Source: Gibbsiella quercinecans
GTDB lineage: Bacteria > Pseudomonadota > Gammaproteobacteria > Enterobacterales > Enterobacteriaceae
NCBI RefSeq assembly: GCF_002291425.1
Contig: NZ_CP014136.1
Coordinates: 4,092,001 to 4,156,000 of the forward strand
Direction: 5' to 3'
DNA: 64,000 nucleotides
The translations under genes were made by a program, and so were the position numbers. Below the pieces are notes generated by a model, which saw only the letters and a program-made list of their open reading frames with translations, was not told the DNA's origin and searched no databases. Each line of letters opens with the position of its first letter. The first letter of the stretch is position 1. Below, piece after piece: positions 1-12,222 of the stretch.

Positions 1-65
1 GCTTTCAGTCTGAAATGAAATTGCCCGTTCGCTGATTTTTTCAACTCATAGTGGCCGTTTGCCAT
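1..65 (-). CDS. yegP: YegP family protein (DUF1508), 5' end only
   Basis: Only the first 21 codons lie in the window; the gene runs off the left edge. The start ATG (complement of 63-65) is preceded by an AGGAGAGGG ribosome binding site, and the protein begins MANGHYELKKS followed by NGQFHF, which matches the start of YegP as I remember it from E. coli. The family is small (about 110 residues), made of two DUF1508 repeats, and its function is unsettled. E. coli also keeps yegP directly beyond baeR, so the position supports the call. Confidence 0.85.
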   Translation of the reverse strand, partial: MANGHYELKKSANGQFHFRLK

Positions 66-794
66 AATCCCTCTCCTTTTATGGGTTGTTGTTGATGATT
101 TAAGTGTAGCCAAAGCGCGATCGGGCAATGAGATACCGGCGTGAGTTGTGTGTTCCAGCGCAAAAAAATGCGCGTTTTTTATGCATGTTCGGTGAAGAAA
201 TTGCGTTTAGGTCTGGGGGGATTTCAGGTTCGGGAATGCGGTGGCTATCATTGGCGTGGGGGCAGGGTTTAATGCCGCAATTCTCTATCAGCCAGAGCAA
301 CCGTTATCTGTAATCATTGTTGTAATGGGAATTGCCTTGCTCGGGCGCGGGCTACGGTGCCGCAAAAAGCCACGATATTATAGCGACCGAAACCCTCCTT
401 GACCTCAACAAAGAATGTCGGTGAAACAGTATTTGTAACCCACCGTGTAAGTGGAATTGCCTTAATCACCCCGAGTTTCTTTGCGGCAATCGCGCACGGC
501 AATTGTCAGGGCCGAAGGCCCGGCCTCGACCTGCGCTTAACATAGTCTGCCCGCTGCGCGGGTACCCTTGCGGCGTCCCCGTCGCCGGACGGGTCGGCCG
601 TCCGTGGCCGATTGCCCCTGGCAACGGTGCCTTGCTCGGCAGCCCAAGATGCGCGCGGAAGGTCAAAACACAAATCTATCGCCACCGGGTAACCTAACCC
701 CTGGTTTTGACACAATAAAAGGCGATGCATTTGGTGAGTGGAGCACCGGTGTTAAAGCCATTGATGGCGCCTACCAGCAAAAACGTAACGAACG
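66..794. other. Intergenic region of about 730 bases between yegP and baeR
   Basis: No gene is supported here. Short frames exist on both strands (for example 314-502 on the minus strand and 568-798 on the plus strand), but none has a convincing ribosome binding site, domain or family resemblance. The GC-rich stretch 500-660 contains many short complementary runs and could be degenerate repeat material. The phrase GGAATTGCCTT occurs at about 329 and 452, and GGTGCCTTGCTCGG at about 625, which suggests internal repetition but was not aligned further. Confidence 0.5.
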
Positions 795-1508
795 CTAGGC
801 TCCGTTGAGCAACCGGCAGGCTTCTGCTTCCCAGCGGTAGCCCACGCCGTAAACGGAACGAATAAACGCTTTCTCGCCGTCGATCAGTTCCAGCTTGCGG
901 CGCAGGTTTTTGATATGGCTGTCGATCGTGCGGTCAGTCACCACGCGGTAATCGTCATACAGGTTATTGAGCAACTGCTCGCGGGAGAACACGTTGCCGG
1001 GCTGGCTGGCCAGCGTTTTCAGCAGGCGGAATTCCGCCGGGGTTAGATCCAGCAGGTGCCCCTGATAACTGGCCTGAAAGCGCGGTTCGTCAATATAGAG
1101 CTGGGCGGTGTCCTGCACGTCCACTGGGCGTTGGCAGCGGCGCAGGATGGTTTTCACCCGTGCCACCACTTCCCGCGGGCTGTAGGGTTTGCAAATATAA
1201 TCGTCCGCGCCGATCTCCAGCCCCAGCAGGCGATCGATCTCTTCAATCTTTGCCGTGACCATGATGATCGGCACATCGCTAAAGCGGCGCAGCTCGCGGC
1301 AAATGCTCAGGCCGTCGGTGCCGGGCAACATCAGATCCAGCAGGATCAACGACGGCTGCTGGCGTTGCACGGCAGGCACCACCTCGCTGCCGTTGGTCAG
1401 CCACTGGGTGGCGTAGTTTGCCGCTTGCAGGTAATCCACCAGCAACTGGCCCAGTTTGGGCTCATCTTCCACGATCATGATCTGTAACGGCTGAATTTGG
1501 TTTTCCAT
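795..1508 (-). CDS. baeR: Envelope-stress response regulator BaeR
   Basis: OmpR/PhoB-family DNA-binding regulator, 237 residues (E. coli BaeR 240). The receiver domain shows the acidic pair E14-D15, the phosphoacceptor D58 in LLDLMLP, T85 and the conserved K107 in ICKPY. The C-terminal winged helix is recognisable from [19 protein letters not shown] to VYGVGYRW. In the known system BaeS phosphorylates BaeR in response to envelope damage, indole and some metals, and BaeR activates mdtABCD and spy. Its ATG shares one base with the baeS stop (TAATG), so the two are translationally coupled. It is the last gene of the leftward mdtABCD-baeSR operon, as in E. coli. Confidence 0.97.
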   Translation of the reverse strand: MENQIQPLQIMIVEDEPKLGQLLVDYLQAANYATQWLTNGSEVVPAVQRQQPSLILLDLMLPGTDGLSICRELRRFSDVPIIMVTAKIEEIDRLLGLEIGADDYICKPYSPREVVARVKTILRRCQRPVDVQDTAQLYIDEPRFQASYQGHLLDLTPAEFRLLKTLASQPGNVFSREQLLNNLYDDYRVVTDRTIDSHIKNLRRKLELIDGEKAFIRSVYGVGYRWEAEACRLLNGA

Positions 1509-2890
1509 TATGCTGCCTTGTTGTTCATGCCCGAAGGTAACTCTACCGTAATGCGTACGCCGCCCAAAGGCGAGTGCTGCGCATGGATTCTACCACCGTG
1601 CGCTTCAACAATGTTCTGGCAAATCGCCAGCCCCAGGCCAGAGCCGCCGCTGGCGCGGTTGCGCGAGCCTTCGGCACGGTAAAAACGCTCGAAAATACGC
1701 GCCAGCAGTTCATCGCTGATGCCCGGCGTGCTGTCCTGCAGGTAAATAACGATTTGCCCCGGCGTTTGCTCAAGGCCGATCTCCAGTTTACCGCCGGCAT
1801 CGGTATAGCGCAGGCTGTTCTCCAGCAGGTTATTAAACAGTTGATTAAGGCGATCCGGATCGCCGAACAGCGGCGCCTGTTCCGGCAGGCGGGTGGCGAT
1901 GCTCAGCCCTTTGGCGTGGAAACGTTCGCGGAACGCGGCGACCGCCACCTGCAACAGGTGCACGCAATCGACCTGTGATTTGCGATAGGCCAGAGCGCCG
2001 ACGTCGGACAGCGATAACTGGTGCAAATCGTCAACCAGTTTGGTCAGGGTGGAAACCTCCGCCTGTAGCGAGGCGAGCGAGGCCGGCGTGGCCTGGCGCA
2101 CGCCGTCCTGCAATGCTTCCAGCTCACCGCGCAGCACCGCCAGCGGGGTGCGCAGCTCATGGGAAACATCGGCCATAAAGGCTCGCCGCATCTGCTCGTT
2201 TTTTTCCAGCGAAGTGGCCAACTGGTTAAAATCCTGCGCCAGCCGCCCCAGCTCGTCCTGGCTGCTGACCGCCACGCGGGTGGAAAAATTCCCGGCGGCT
2301 AACTGATGTGTGCCGGCCACCAGGCGCTTGACCGGGGCCAGCAGGCCGCGTGACATCAGCCAGGTGACGGCGGCAGCCAGCAGGGTGGAAAGCGCGACGA
2401 TCAGCCAACTGGTGGTTCGCTGCTGACGATCAAAATTGATGTCGGCGTTGCGCGTCAGCCGCTCCGGTGGCATGGCGATCACCCAACCGACGACTGCCCC
2501 CTGGTAGTGGATCGGGTAGCGGTTGCCTTCCGGCGCAACAGGGCCGGCATGGCCGACCAGCCGTTTGAAGTTGCTATCGACAACCCAGAACTGGGAGCGC
2601 CAGCCCTTGGGCGGCATGTTATGGCGGTTGTCGCCGTTTTGATCAAACGAACGCATGATCTGGAAAACCGCCTGGTCGTTATTGCGCAGGAAGGTCCAGT
2701 TGCCGTGTTGGTTGTATTGATCTTCCAGCGCATCGCTCAGCATTTGGATGCGTTGTTCGTTGGTGTGCTTGATATAGTCAATAAAGCCGCGTTCGAAACT
2801 GATGCGCACGCCCCAGTGCATGGTGATCAAGACCAGCATGCAGGTGGCGAAGATCGCCATAAACAGTTTACCGGTAATGCCTATTCTCAT
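1508..2890 (-). CDS. baeS: Sensor histidine kinase BaeS
   Basis: Inner-membrane sensor kinase, 460 residues. Two membrane helices (about 8-28 and 162-180) bracket a periplasmic sensor of about 130 residues. They are followed by a HAMP linker ([15 protein letters not shown]), the HisKA box with phosphorylated H244 in [10 protein letters not shown], and the HATPase domain with N-box [10 protein letters not shown] (about 353-362), D386 in DSTPGI and the glycine-rich [10 protein letters not shown] loop. Partner of BaeR. The gene starts eight bases after the mdtD stop and overlaps baeR by one base, so it belongs to the efflux operon whose expression it controls. Confidence 0.96.
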   Translation of the reverse strand: MRIGITGKLFMAIFATCMLVLITMHWGVRISFERGFIDYIKHTNEQRIQMLSDALEDQYNQHGNWTFLRNNDQAVFQIMRSFDQNGDNRHNMPPKGWRSQFWVVDSNFKRLVGHAGPVAPEGNRYPIHYQGAVVGWVIAMPPERLTRNADINFDRQQRTTSWLIVALSTLLAAAVTWLMSRGLLAPVKRLVAGTHQLAAGNFSTRVAVSSQDELGRLAQDFNQLATSLEKNEQMRRAFMADVSHELRTPLAVLRGELEALQDGVRQATPASLASLQAEVSTLTKLVDDLHQLSLSDVGALAYRKSQVDCVHLLQVAVAAFRERFHAKGLSIATRLPEQAPLFGDPDRLNQLFNNLLENSLRYTDAGGKLEIGLEQTPGQIVIYLQDSTPGISDELLARIFERFYRAEGSRNRASGGSGLGLAICQNIVEAHGGRIHAQHSPLGGVRITVELPSGMNNKAA

Positions 2891-2898
2891 TGCAGCCT

Positions 2899-4311
2899 CT
2901 ATGAACCTTTACGGGTCTTGGTCAGTAAACGGTTTGGCGCGCTGTCGGCCGGCACGTGCAGCAGGGCCAGCACCGGCAGTGCGATGATCAGCGCCATGCA
3001 GCCGTAGGTATAGATAAACGTGCTGTGCAGGGCGGAACCATCAGTTGCCAGCGAGTGTTGGGCAAAGCTGCCGATCAGAATACCGGCGGTACTGACGCCC
3101 AGGCTCATCGACAGTTGCATCACCATCGACAGCAGGCTATTGCCGCTGCTGGCCAAGCGGTCGGGCAGATCTTTCAGCGTGAGCGTATTCAGCGCCGAGA
3201 AGCGCAGGGCATTGACCATGCCCTGGAAAAACAGCACCAGCGGCAGCAGATACAGCCAGCCGAGCAGCGCCACCAGCGGCAGGCTCAGGCTGATCAGCGC
3301 CAGCAGCAGCGTGGTCGCCACCAGCACATGGCGATAGCCAAAACGGTTGACCACCCGCACCACTATGCGTTTCATGCCCATATTGCCAAGAATCATCGGG
3401 ATCATCATCAACCCGGCGTGAAACGGCGAAAACCCCACGCCCACCTGCAGGAACAACGGGGTCATAAACGGCAGCATGCCGCTGCCGATGCGCGCCAGCA
3501 GGCTGCAAATCAGGCCGACGCGGTAGCTGTCGGTGCGGAACAGCCGCAGGGAAAACAATGCCCGGCTGTTGCCGTGCGCATGCCACCAGTAACCGCCCAG
3601 CGCGCAGCAACCCAGCACCACCAGCGCGGCGATGGCCAACGGGGCTAGCCCGATGCCTTTGTGACCGTCGAGCGCCAGCGTCATTGCCGCCATGCCGGTC
3701 GCCAGCATCAGGAAGCCTGCGATATCGAAACGCCGTGCCTGCATGGTGTAGTTCGGCATCAGCAACAGGGTGGCGAGCGCACCGGCGATGCCCACGGGGA
3801 TATTGATCAGGAAGATCCAGTGCCAACTGGCGTATTGCACCAGAAAACCGCCCAGCGCCGGGCCGACCAGCGGGCCGATCTGCCCCGGCAGGGTGACGAA
3901 GGTCATGGCCGCCATATATTCACTGCGCGGCACGATTTTCATCACTGTCAGCCTGCCGACCGGCACCATCATCGCGCCGCCTACCCCTTGAACGATGCGC
4001 GAAGCCACCAGTTCGCTCAGCGTGAGCGAGCGGGCGCACAGAATCGAACCCAGCGTGAACAGCACAATGGCGCTGAAAAACACCTTTTTCACGCCGACAC
4101 GGTCGGCCAGCCAACCGCTGGCGGGCAGCATCACGGCTACTGTCAACACGTAGGAAACGATCACCGACTGCATATGCAGCGGGCTTTCCCCCAGGCTGGC
4201 GGCCATGGACGGCAGGGCAGTATTGACAATGGTGGTATCCAGCGTCTGCATAAAGAAGCCAAAAGCCACAATCCAAAGCTGCCACTGCACTGAGAGGGGG
4301 TGTTGATTCAC
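2899..4311 (-). CDS. mdtD: MFS transporter MdtD, DHA2 type
   Basis: Major facilitator superfamily protein of 470 residues with 14 predicted membrane segments, as expected for drug:H+ antiporter family 2. The start [36 protein letters not shown] carries the family motif around the first helix ([11 protein letters not shown]), and the loop after helix 2 reads [14 protein letters not shown]. It sits between mdtC and baeS exactly as in E. coli. There mdtD was originally listed as efflux, is not required for MdtABC drug resistance, and has been linked to iron-citrate export, so the substrate here should be treated as unknown. Confidence 0.93.
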   Translation of the reverse strand: MNQHPLSVQWQLWIVAFGFFMQTLDTTIVNTALPSMAASLGESPLHMQSVIVSYVLTVAVMLPASGWLADRVGVKKVFFSAIVLFTLGSILCARSLTLSELVASRIVQGVGGAMMVPVGRLTVMKIVPRSEYMAAMTFVTLPGQIGPLVGPALGGFLVQYASWHWIFLINIPVGIAGALATLLLMPNYTMQARRFDIAGFLMLATGMAAMTLALDGHKGIGLAPLAIAALVVLGCCALGGYWWHAHGNSRALFSLRLFRTDSYRVGLICSLLARIGSGMLPFMTPLFLQVGVGFSPFHAGLMMIPMILGNMGMKRIVVRVVNRFGYRHVLVATTLLLALISLSLPLVALLGWLYLLPLVLFFQGMVNALRFSALNTLTLKDLPDRLASSGNSLLSMVMQLSMSLGVSTAGILIGSFAQHSLATDGSALHSTFIYTYGCMALIIALPVLALLHVPADSAPNRLLTKTRKGS

Positions 4312-4329
4312 ATTCAGCCTATTCTTCGG

Positions 4330-7300
4330 TTATTTGCTCAGCGGAGCGAGTTTCTTACCATGACGAAATGCCATCTGCAAACGGTCAAAATACAAATACA
4401 CGACCGGCGTGGTATACAGCGTCAACAATTGGCTCATCACCAGCCCGCCGGCGATGGTGATGCCGAGCGGCTGGCGCAGCTCGGCGCCGTCACCGCTGGC
4501 CAGCGCCAACGGCAGCGCGCCGAACAGTGCGGCCAGCGTGGTCATGATAATCGGCCGGAAACGCAGCAAACTGGCCTGGAAAATCGCCTCACGGGCGGCC
4601 AGACCACCATTACGCTGCGCATCAAGGGCAAAATCCACCATCATGATGGCGTTCTTTTTCACAATGCCGATCAGCAACATAATGCCGATCAGCGCAATCA
4701 TGCTGAACGGCGCGTTGAACCACATCAGCGCCAGCAGTGCGCCCATCCCGGCCGAAGGCAGGGTCGAAAGAATGGTCAGCGGGTGAATATAGCTTTCATA
4801 CAGCATGCCGAGCACGATATACACCGTGGCGATCGCCGCCGCAATCAAAAACACCTGCGATTGCAGCGTTTCCTGGAACACCTGCGCGGTGCCGGCAAAG
4901 GTGCCGCGCACGGTGGCCGGCACGCCGAGGGCGGTCATGGCGCGCTCCACGGCGGCGGTGGCGTCCGACAGGTTGCCGCCTTCCGGCAGGTTGAATGAAA
5001 TGGTCGATGCCGCCGACAGCCCCTGGTGGTTGACCGACAGCGGCGCGTTGGCCGGCCGCCACTGGGCGAAGTAGGAGAGCGGGATGGCTTTGCCTTCGTT
5101 GTTGATCACGAACATCTTATCCAGCGCGCTGATGTCCTGGGTGTAAGGCGGTGCCACTTCCATCACCACTTTGTACTGGTTGAGCGGCTGGTAAATGGTC
5201 GACACCTGGCGCTGGCCGAAGGCGTTGTTCAGCAGATTATTGGCGTCGGTGACTGAGATCCCCAACCGCGCCATGGTCTCGCGATCGTAAATTAAATCCA
5301 TCTCTGAACCTTTATCCTGCTGATCGGAGTTCACATCCGCCAGTTCGGGCAGCGCGGCCAGCGCGGCGCGCACCTTCGGCTCCCATTCACGCAGCGCGCT
5401 AAGATCGTCCGCCAGCAGCGTGTACTGGTAGCTGGCGTTGGCCTGCCGGCCGCCGACGCGGATATCCTGCACCGGCATCAGGAACAGGCTGGCGCCCGGC
5501 TCCTGCGCCAGCTTGGCGCGCAGCCGGGCGATCACGTGCTGCGCGCTGTCATGGCGCTCTGTCAGCGGCTTGAGCGAGATAAACATCGAGCCGCTGTTGG
5601 TGCGCGAACCGCCGGTAAAACCGGTCACGCTGTCCACCGCCGGATCTTCACGCACAATCTTCATAAAGGCTTCCAGCTTTCCGCGCATTGCTTGGAAGGA
5701 AATGCTCTGGTCCGCCTGGATAAACCCGTTCAGGCGGCCGGTATCCTGCTCTGGGAACAGGGTTTTCGGGATGCTGACGTACAGCCAGACGTTGAGCGCC
5801 AGCGTGGCGATAAACAGCGCCAGCACCCAGCTGGAGTGATCCAGCACCCAGTTGAGCGAACGGGCATAGCCTTGCTGCACGGCGTTCAGCGCCCGCCCGA
5901 AACCGCGTGCGCGCCGCTGCGCGCGCGGCGGCTGGCGGCGCAGCAGGTAGGCGCACATCATCGGCGTGAGAGTCAACGAGATCAGCAGTGAAATGCCGAC
6001 CGACGCCGACAGGGTAACGGCAAACTCGCGGAACAGGCGCCCCGGCAGGCCGCCCATAAACAGCAGTGGGATAAACACCGCCACCAGCGACACGCTCATG
6101 GAAAGCACGGTAAAGCCCACTTCCCCCACGCCCTTCAGTGCGGCATGCATTGGCTTCATCCCGGCTTCGATATGGCGCGAGATGTTTTCCAGCACCACGA
6201 TGGCGTCGTCCACTACAAAGCCGGTGGCGATGGTGAGCGCCATGAGCGACAGGTTATTCAGGCTGAAGCCGCACAAATACATGGCGGCAAAGGCCCCGAT
6301 CAGCGATACCGGCACCGCAACCGCCGGGATCAGCGTTGCGCGCCCCGAGCGCAGGAAAATGAACACCACCAGGATCACCAGCCCAACGGCGATATACAGC
6401 GATCGCTCCACCTCCGCCAGCGAAGCGCGGATGGTGGTGGAGCGCTCCTGGGCGATATTCAACGTAATGGCCGCCGGGATATTGGCGCGCAGCGCCGGCA
6501 GTTCCGCGCGGATCCGATCCACGGTTTCGATGATGTTGGCTTCCGGCGCACGGCTGACCATTAACAAAATGGCGGGTTTGGCATCGGCCATCCCGGCGTT
6601 GCGCACGTCCTGTACGGCGTCCTTCACGTTGGCGACGTCGCTCAACCGCACGGCGCCGCCCTGTTGGTAACGGATAATCAGCGGTTGGTAGTCGGCGGCG
6701 GTTTTCAGCTCGTCGTTGGTCTGGAGCTGCCAGCGCCGATCCGGGCCTTGCACCGCGCCTTGCGGGCGGCGCACGTTGGCATTGCCGATCGCCTCGCGCA
6801 CGGCGTCAAGGGATACGCCCTGGTTGAACAGGGCGCTAGGGTTCAGCTCCACGCGCACGGCCGGCAGTGAGCTGCCGCCGACCGAGACGTCGCCCACGCC
6901 TTCCATCTGGGCGATCTTCTGCGCCAGATGCGTTGAGGCGAAGTCGTAAAGCTGGCCCTGGCTATAGGTATCCGAGGTCAACGTCAGGATCATGATCGGC
7001 GCATCGGAAGGATTGACCTTGCGGTAGCTTGGCCGGTTGGGCATACCGGAGGGCAACAGGCTTTGCGCGGCGTTGATCGCCGCCTGCACGTCACGCGCCG
7101 CGCCGTTGATATCGCGATCGAGATCGAACTGTAAAATCACCCGCGTGCTGCCAAGCGAGCTCATAGATGTCATCTCATTAACGCCGGCGATACGGCCCAG
7201 CGCCCGTTCCAGCGGCATGGCCACCGATGACGCCATGGTCTCGGGCGAAGCGCCGGGCAGCGAGGCGCTGATCGAGATCACCGGGTAATCCACTTGCGGC

Positions 7301-7410
7301 AGCGGGGAAACTGGCAGCATCTTGAAGCCGACGATGCCGGCAATGGTGATTGCCAACGTTAGCAGGGTGGTGGCCACCGGCCGGTTGATGAACAGCGCGA
7401 AGAATCTCAC
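4330..7410 (-). CDS. mdtC: RND multidrug efflux pump subunit MdtC
   Basis: Proton-driven RND inner-membrane transporter, 1026 residues (E. coli 1025). It starts [17 protein letters not shown], with the typical first helix and the [10 protein letters not shown] motif. The second half of the first membrane block carries [19 protein letters not shown], containing the proton-relay aspartates. In the known pump MdtB2C heterotrimers work with the adaptor MdtA and outer-membrane TolC to export bile salts, novobiocin and related compounds. The start codon overlaps the mdtB stop by four bases (ATGA). Confidence 0.97.
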   Translation of the reverse strand: MRFFALFINRPVATTLLTLAITIAGIVGFKMLPVSPLPQVDYPVISISASLPGASPETMASSVAMPLERALGRIAGVNEMTSMSSLGSTRVILQFDLDRDINGAARDVQAAINAAQSLLPSGMPNRPSYRKVNPSDAPIMILTLTSDTYSQGQLYDFASTHLAQKIAQMEGVGDVSVGGSSLPAVRVELNPSALFNQGVSLDAVREAIGNANVRRPQGAVQGPDRRWQLQTNDELKTAADYQPLIIRYQQGGAVRLSDVANVKDAVQDVRNAGMADAKPAILLMVSRAPEANIIETVDRIRAELPALRANIPAAITLNIAQERSTTIRASLAEVERSLYIAVGLVILVVFIFLRSGRATLIPAVAVPVSLIGAFAAMYLCGFSLNNLSLMALTIATGFVVDDAIVVLENISRHIEAGMKPMHAALKGVGEVGFTVLSMSVSLVAVFIPLLFMGGLPGRLFREFAVTLSASVGISLLISLTLTPMMCAYLLRRQPPRAQRRARGFGRALNAVQQGYARSLNWVLDHSSWVLALFIATLALNVWLYVSIPKTLFPEQDTGRLNGFIQADQSISFQAMRGKLEAFMKIVREDPAVDSVTGFTGGSRTNSGSMFISLKPLTERHDSAQHVIARLRAKLAQEPGASLFLMPVQDIRVGGRQANASYQYTLLADDLSALREWEPKVRAALAALPELADVNSDQQDKGSEMDLIYDRETMARLGISVTDANNLLNNAFGQRQVSTIYQPLNQYKVVMEVAPPYTQDISALDKMFVINNEGKAIPLSYFAQWRPANAPLSVNHQGLSAASTISFNLPEGGNLSDATAAVERAMTALGVPATVRGTFAGTAQVFQETLQSQVFLIAAAIATVYIVLGMLYESYIHPLTILSTLPSAGMGALLALMWFNAPFSMIALIGIMLLIGIVKKNAIMMVDFALDAQRNGGLAAREAIFQASLLRFRPIIMTTLAALFGALPLALASGDGAELRQPLGITIAGGLVMSQLLTLYTTPVVYLYFDRLQMAFRHGKKLAPLSK

Positions 7411-10400
7411 GGCAGCTCCTGCGGATCCGGCTGGCGGTGCGTGTTGCGCGCCAGTTTGTCAAACAACAGGTAGATCACCGGCGTGGTGAATAACGTCAGC
7501 ACCTGGCTCACGGCCAGCCCGCCGACCATACAGATGCCGAGCGGGCGGCGCAGCTCCGCGCCGACGCCCTGGCTGAGCATCAGCGGCAGTGCGCCCAGCA
7601 GCGCCGCCATGGTGGTCATTAAAATCGGCCGGAAACGCAGCAGGCAGGCCTGATAAATGGCGTCGTACGGCGACAGGCCCTGTTCGCGTTCGGCGGCCAG
7701 CGCAAAGTCGATCATCATGATGGCGTTTTTCTTGACGATGCCGATCAGCAAAATCAGCCCGATAATGGCAATGACGTCCAGCTCGCTGCCGGCCACCATC
7801 AGCGCCAGCAACGCGCCCACTCCGGCGGTCGGCAGGGTGGAAAGAATGGTCACCGGGTGAATAAAACTTTCATACAGCACGCCGAGCACGATGTACATCG
7901 CCACCACCGCCGCCAGAATCAGCCACAGCGTGCTGCCCAACGCGGCCTGGAACGCCAGCGACGCGCCCTGGAAGCGGGTGGTGATGTCGTCCGGCATCGC
8001 CAGGTTTTTCTCCGCCAGGGTCACCGCATCGATCGCTTCCCCCAGCGCGTAGCCGCTTGCCACGTTGAACGAGACGGTGGCCGATGGGAATTGATCCAGG
8101 TGGTTGATGGACAGCGGGCCGAAGCGCTCTTCCACTTTGGCGATGGTGTTGAGCGGCACGATGGTGCCGTTGCTGCTGGTCAGGCGGATTTCATCGAGCG
8201 CCGCCAGCCCCGGCGTGTGCTGCACATCGTGCTCGAGCACCACGCGGTATTGGTTGGCCTGGGTGTAGATGGTGGAAATCAAACGCTGGCCAAAAGCGTT
8301 ATATAACGCGTTGTCTACATCGCTCATGGTTATGCCAAGGCGAGCTGCTTGATCGCGATCGACGTTAATAAACGCGACTGGCCCTTCGGCCTGCCAGTCG
8401 CTGGTGACGTCGGCCAATTGCGGCGCCTTGCGCAACTCATCCAGCAGTTGCGGCACCCACAGATCCAGCGCCTCCAGCGACATCGCCTGCAGCGTGAACT
8501 GGTACTGGGTGCGGCTGACCTGGGTATCGATGGTCAGATCCTGTGCGGGCTGCAGGAACAGCCGCACGCCGGGGAACTGTGCCGCCGCCTGCTGCAGGCG
8601 GGCGATAATCGCCGGTGAGCGCTCACTGCGTTCGCTCAGCGGCTTCAGGTTGATTTGCAGCCGGCCGCTGTTGAGCGTGGCGTTGCTGCCGTCAACGCCG
8701 ACGAATGACGTCAGGCTTTCCACCGCCGGGTCTTGCAAAATCACCGCCGCCACTTGCTGCTGGCGCGCGGCCATATTGCTGAACGACACGCTTTGCGGCG
8801 CTTCCAGCGTGCCCTGGATGATGCCGTTGTCCTGCACCGGGAAGAAGCCTTTGGGGATCAGCAGGTAAAGCACCACCGTGAGCGCCAGGGTGCCGAACGC
8901 CACGCCGAGCGTCAGCCACGGGTGGTTCAACACCTTTTTCAGCCAGATGCCGTAGTGGGCGATCACTCGCTCAAAAAAGCGTTCGCTGGCGCGTGAAAAA
9001 CGGTTCTGCTTGCGCAGCGATTCATAGCTAAGCATGCGTGCGCACATCATGGGCGTTAGCGTCAGCGACACCACGGCGGAGATCAAAATCGCCACTGCCA
9101 GCGTGACGGCGAATTCGCGGAACAACCGGCCGACGATGTCGCCCATAAACAGCAGCGGGATCAGCACCGCCACCAGCGAGATGGTCAGCGAAATAATGGT
9201 AAAGCCGATTTCACCGGCGCCCTTGAGCGCCGCGGTGAGCGGTTTTTCACCCTTTTCGATATAGCGTGAGATGTTTTCAATCACCACGATGGCGTCATCC
9301 ACCACAAAGCCGGCGGCGATGGTCAGCGCCATCAGCGTCAGGTTGTTGATGGAGAAGCCCAGGAAATACATGGCGGCAAAGGTGCCGACCAGCGACAGCG
9401 GCACCGCCACGCTGGGGATGAGGGTGGCCGGCACGTTACGCAGGAACACATACATCACCATCACCACCAACGCGATGGCCAGCACCAGCTCGAACTGCAC
9501 ATCGCTGACGGAGGCGCGGATAGTGGTGGTGCGGTCGGTCAGGATCTGCATATCCACCGATTTGGGCAGGCTTTTCACCAGCGCCGGCAACATGGCGCGG
9601 ATGCTGTCGGTGGTGGTGATGACGTTGGCGCCCGGCTGGCGCTGGATATTAATCACGATCGCCTGCTGCTTGTTGGCCCAGGCGGCAAGGTAGGTGTTCT
9701 CAGCCCCTTGTTCGATGGTGGCGACGTCCCGGAGGCGAACCGGCGCGCCATTCTGGTAGGCGACGATCAGCGCGCGGTAGTCTTCGGCCGATTTCATTTG
9801 ATCGTTGGCCGCCAGCGTGACGGCGCGGGTGGGGCCGTCAAGGCTGCCTTTGGCGGCGTTGACGTTGGCGTTACTGATGGCGGCGCGCACTGTCTCGCTG
9901 TCCAGGCCATAGGCCGCCAGCGCCTGTGCATTGAGCTTCACGCGCACCGCCGGGCGTTGGCCGCCGGACAGCGTCACCAGCCCCACGCCGCCCACCTGCG
10001 AGATTTTCTGCGCCACGCGGGTTTCCACCATGTCTTCCACCTGGGTCATCGGCATGGCGCTGGTGGTGACCGCCAGCGTCATGATCGGCGGATCGGCCGG
10101 GTTGACCTTGCTGTACACCGGCGGGTAGGGCAGATCGGAAGGCAGCAGGTTGGTGGCGGAGTTGATCGCCGCCTGCACCTCCTGTTCAGCGACATCCAGT
10201 GGCAGCGACAGTTGGAATTGCAGGGTGACCACCGAAGCCCCGCCGGAGCTTTGCGACGCCATTTGCTTCAGGCCGGACATTTGGCCGAACTGGCGCTCCA
10301 GCGGCGCGGTAATGGCCGACGTAACCACATCGGGGCTGGCGCCGGGATAGAGCGTCACCACCTGAATGGTGGGGTAATCCACTTCCGGCAGCGCCGACAC

Positions 10401-10526
10401 CGGCAGAGCGCGGTAGCCCATAATCCCGGCCAGCAGGATCGCCACCATCAGCAGCGTGGTGGCGACCGGGCGCAGGATAAACAGGCGGGAAGGGCCGCCG
10501 CTGGCGTTTGGAGGCTGCGGTTGCAT
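7407..10526 (-). CDS. mdtB: RND multidrug efflux pump subunit MdtB
   Basis: RND transporter of 1039 residues (E. coli 1040), paralogous to the adjacent mdtC. The N terminus [20 protein letters not shown] is followed by [22 protein letters not shown], and the proton-relay motif [19 protein letters not shown] is intact. Two copies work with one MdtC in the E. coli pump. The start codon overlaps the mdtA stop (TGATG), and the 3' end overlaps mdtC by four bases, indicating coupled translation. The opposite strand is open over long stretches, which reflects codon bias rather than a second gene. Confidence 0.97.
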   Translation of the reverse strand: MQPQPPNASGGPSRLFILRPVATTLLMVAILLAGIMGYRALPVSALPEVDYPTIQVVTLYPGASPDVVTSAITAPLERQFGQMSGLKQMASQSSGGASVVTLQFQLSLPLDVAEQEVQAAINSATNLLPSDLPYPPVYSKVNPADPPIMTLAVTTSAMPMTQVEDMVETRVAQKISQVGGVGLVTLSGGQRPAVRVKLNAQALAAYGLDSETVRAAISNANVNAAKGSLDGPTRAVTLAANDQMKSAEDYRALIVAYQNGAPVRLRDVATIEQGAENTYLAAWANKQQAIVINIQRQPGANVITTTDSIRAMLPALVKSLPKSVDMQILTDRTTTIRASVSDVQFELVLAIALVVMVMYVFLRNVPATLIPSVAVPLSLVGTFAAMYFLGFSINNLTLMALTIAAGFVVDDAIVVIENISRYIEKGEKPLTAALKGAGEIGFTIISLTISLVAVLIPLLFMGDIVGRLFREFAVTLAVAILISAVVSLTLTPMMCARMLSYESLRKQNRFSRASERFFERVIAHYGIWLKKVLNHPWLTLGVAFGTLALTVVLYLLIPKGFFPVQDNGIIQGTLEAPQSVSFSNMAARQQQVAAVILQDPAVESLTSFVGVDGSNATLNSGRLQINLKPLSERSERSPAIIARLQQAAAQFPGVRLFLQPAQDLTIDTQVSRTQYQFTLQAMSLEALDLWVPQLLDELRKAPQLADVTSDWQAEGPVAFINVDRDQAARLGITMSDVDNALYNAFGQRLISTIYTQANQYRVVLEHDVQHTPGLAALDEIRLTSSNGTIVPLNTIAKVEERFGPLSINHLDQFPSATVSFNVASGYALGEAIDAVTLAEKNLAMPDDITTRFQGASLAFQAALGSTLWLILAAVVAMYIVLGVLYESFIHPVTILSTLPTAGVGALLALMVAGSELDVIAIIGLILLIGIVKKNAIMMIDFALAAEREQGLSPYDAIYQACLLRFRPILMTTMAALLGALPLMLSQGVGAELRRPLGICMVGGLAVSQVLTLFTTPVIYLLFDKLARNTHRQPDPQELP

Positions 10527-11764
10527 CAGGATTTCCTCGCGGCGGGTTGCCGGCGCGTTGCCTCTGCTGCGGGTTTCTCCTGCGGCGCCAGCACTTCAAC
10601 CTGAAGACCTTCGCTCAGGCGATCAATGCCGTCGGTCACCACGCGATCGCCCGCGCTCAGCCCGGCGCTGATCACCACCTGCTGGTTGCTTTGCATGCCG
10701 GCGGTGACGCTGCGCCTGCTGACCTTGTTTTCATCGTTCAGTATCCAGACAAAGCGCCCGTCGTTAGCCATTTGCAGTGCGGCGACCGGAATAACCACCG
10801 CGTCGTGCAGGGTGTCGGCCTTCAGACGGGCGTTGACGAACTGGTTGGGGAACAGCACATCGTCATCGTTGGCGAAGCGGGCTTTCATTTTGATGGTGCC
10901 GGTGGTGGTATCGATCTGGTTATCCAGGCTAAGCAATGTGCCGGTCGCCAGCTTTTGCTGGTTGGTGCGATCCCAGGCTTCCACGCTCACCGGCCCGCTT
11001 TTTTGCGCCTGGCTCAGTTCGCCAATGTTGCTCTCCGGCAGAGTGAACACCACATCGATCGGGTGGGTTTGGGTGATCACCACGATGCCGGTGGTGGCGC
11101 CGCTGGTGATGTAGTTGCCGACGTCAACCTGTTTGAGGCCGACGCGGCCGTCAATCGGGGCGGTAATGCGGCTGTAGGTCAGTTGTAGCCTGGCGCTGTC
11201 CACCGCGCCCTGATCGGCCTTGATGGTGCCTTCGCTCTGGCGCACCAGCGAAAGCTGGGCATCCAGTTCCTGGCGGGAGACCAGATTGGTCTTGGCCAGT
11301 TGCTGGTAACGCGCCAGATCCTGTTTGGCATTGGCCAGGGTGGCCTGATCTTTCGCCAACTGGCCCTGCGCCTGGGTCAGTTGCACTTCAAACGGCCGCG
11401 GATCGATTTCCGCCAGCAGATCGCCGGCCTTGACCTGCTGCCCTTCGGTGAAGTGGAGCGCCATCAACTGGCCGTCAACGCGGCTGGTGACGGTCACCGT
11501 GTTGGCGGCGGTGGCGGTGCCCAGCCCGGAAAGATAGCGCGGCACGGTCTGCAGGATCGCGCTGGCGGCCTGTACCGGCGCCATAGGCGCACCGCGGTGC
11601 CGGCCGGTTGAGCCCGCATTGCCGGCCGCATGGCGTGTGCCGCTGGCGCCAGCGGTGGGCTGCGGCGCGCTGAAGTGGCGCCACAGCAGAACGGCGGCAA
11701 TCGCCACGATCGCCACGGCCAGCAGGCGCAATATCAGTGAATGACGTTTGGGGGTTGCATTCAT
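10526..11764 (-). CDS. mdtA: Periplasmic adaptor MdtA of the MdtABC pump
   Basis: Membrane fusion protein linking MdtBC to TolC. The start chosen is the ATG at 11762-11764 ([20 protein letters not shown]), 11 bases after a GGAGAG ribosome binding site. An upstream in-frame start exists but adds residues unlike any MdtA. From this start it has 412 residues: an N-terminal signal anchor (about 9-28), a lipoyl half ([27 protein letters not shown]), an alpha-hairpin rich in alanine and glutamine, the returning lipoyl half ([20 protein letters not shown]) and beta-barrel and proximal domains. It is the first gene of the operon, so its upstream region 11765-11915 should carry the BaeR-controlled promoter. 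I could not place a BaeR box confidently. Confidence 0.95.
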   Translation of the reverse strand: MNATPKRHSLILRLLAVAIVAIAAVLLWRHFSAPQPTAGASGTRHAAGNAGSTGRHRGAPMAPVQAASAILQTVPRYLSGLGTATAANTVTVTSRVDGQLMALHFTEGQQVKAGDLLAEIDPRPFEVQLTQAQGQLAKDQATLANAKQDLARYQQLAKTNLVSRQELDAQLSLVRQSEGTIKADQGAVDSARLQLTYSRITAPIDGRVGLKQVDVGNYITSGATTGIVVITQTHPIDVVFTLPESNIGELSQAQKSGPVSVEAWDRTNQQKLATGTLLSLDNQIDTTTGTIKMKARFANDDDVLFPNQFVNARLKADTLHDAVVIPVAALQMANDGRFVWILNDENKVSRRSVTAGMQSNQQVVISAGLSAGDRVVTDGIDRLSEGLQVEVLAPQEKPAAEATRRQPAARKS

Positions 11765-11915
11765 GACGACGAAAATCTCTCCAAAGGCGGGCATGCACGC
11801 AATATCGCGCACGCTAATCAAATGAGGCATCAACAACAGTGATACTTGAATGATCACTTATTGTATTGTGGCTAGTGGTTTTTTTTGTTGCCTGGTTATT
11901 ACTCTTTCCCTTTTT

Positions 11916-12080
11916 CCCTCACCCTAACCCTCTCCCAGAGGGAGAGGGGATCGCCCGGCGCTGTGTTTGTGTTTCGTCTCCCTAGGGAGAGGGAACCGTT
12001 CGGTGCAGCGGTGGCGTTCCCTTCGCTCGGGAGTTGCATTTACGCCCCCCTCTCCCTGTGGGAGAGGGCCGGGGTGAGGG
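11916..12080. repeat. Inverted-repeat cluster of CCCTCTCCC / GGGAGAGGG units
   Basis: Three short hairpins in 165 bases, in the gap between mdtA and yegD. The first is CCCTCTCCCAGAGGGAGAGGG (split here as arms CCCTCTCCC and GGGAGAGGG), at about 11928-11948. A second TCTCCCTAGGGAGA lies near 11977-11990. A third has arms CCCTCTCCC and GGGAGAGGG at about 12048-12068. The outer edges also pair: CCCTCACCCTAACCC on the left and CCGGGGTGAGGG on the right. The arrangement is that of a dispersed bacterial palindromic repeat. No gene lies in 11765-12222. Confidence 0.75.
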
Positions 12081-12222
12081 CGTGGAACGCTAGTCTAGCG
12101 GGCTATCACTGCATAAAGATGAAGGAAATATGGAAACCATGTCAGGTTTTGTTGGCGGATCAAGCCATACCGATGAGGGGAATTTTGCCAGGGCGCAGCG
12201 GCCTGCGCCCTAGTGGAACAAC

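Noticed and set aside
314..502. Small frame (62 codons, minus strand) between yegP and baeR
   Set aside because: Composition looks mildly protein-like, but there is no ribosome binding site or recognisable family.
9708..10604. 298-codon frame on the plus strand opposite mdtB
   Set aside because: It is antisense to a clear RND gene, rich in H, R, Q and G, without a ribosome binding site or family resemblance; an effect of GC-rich codon bias.
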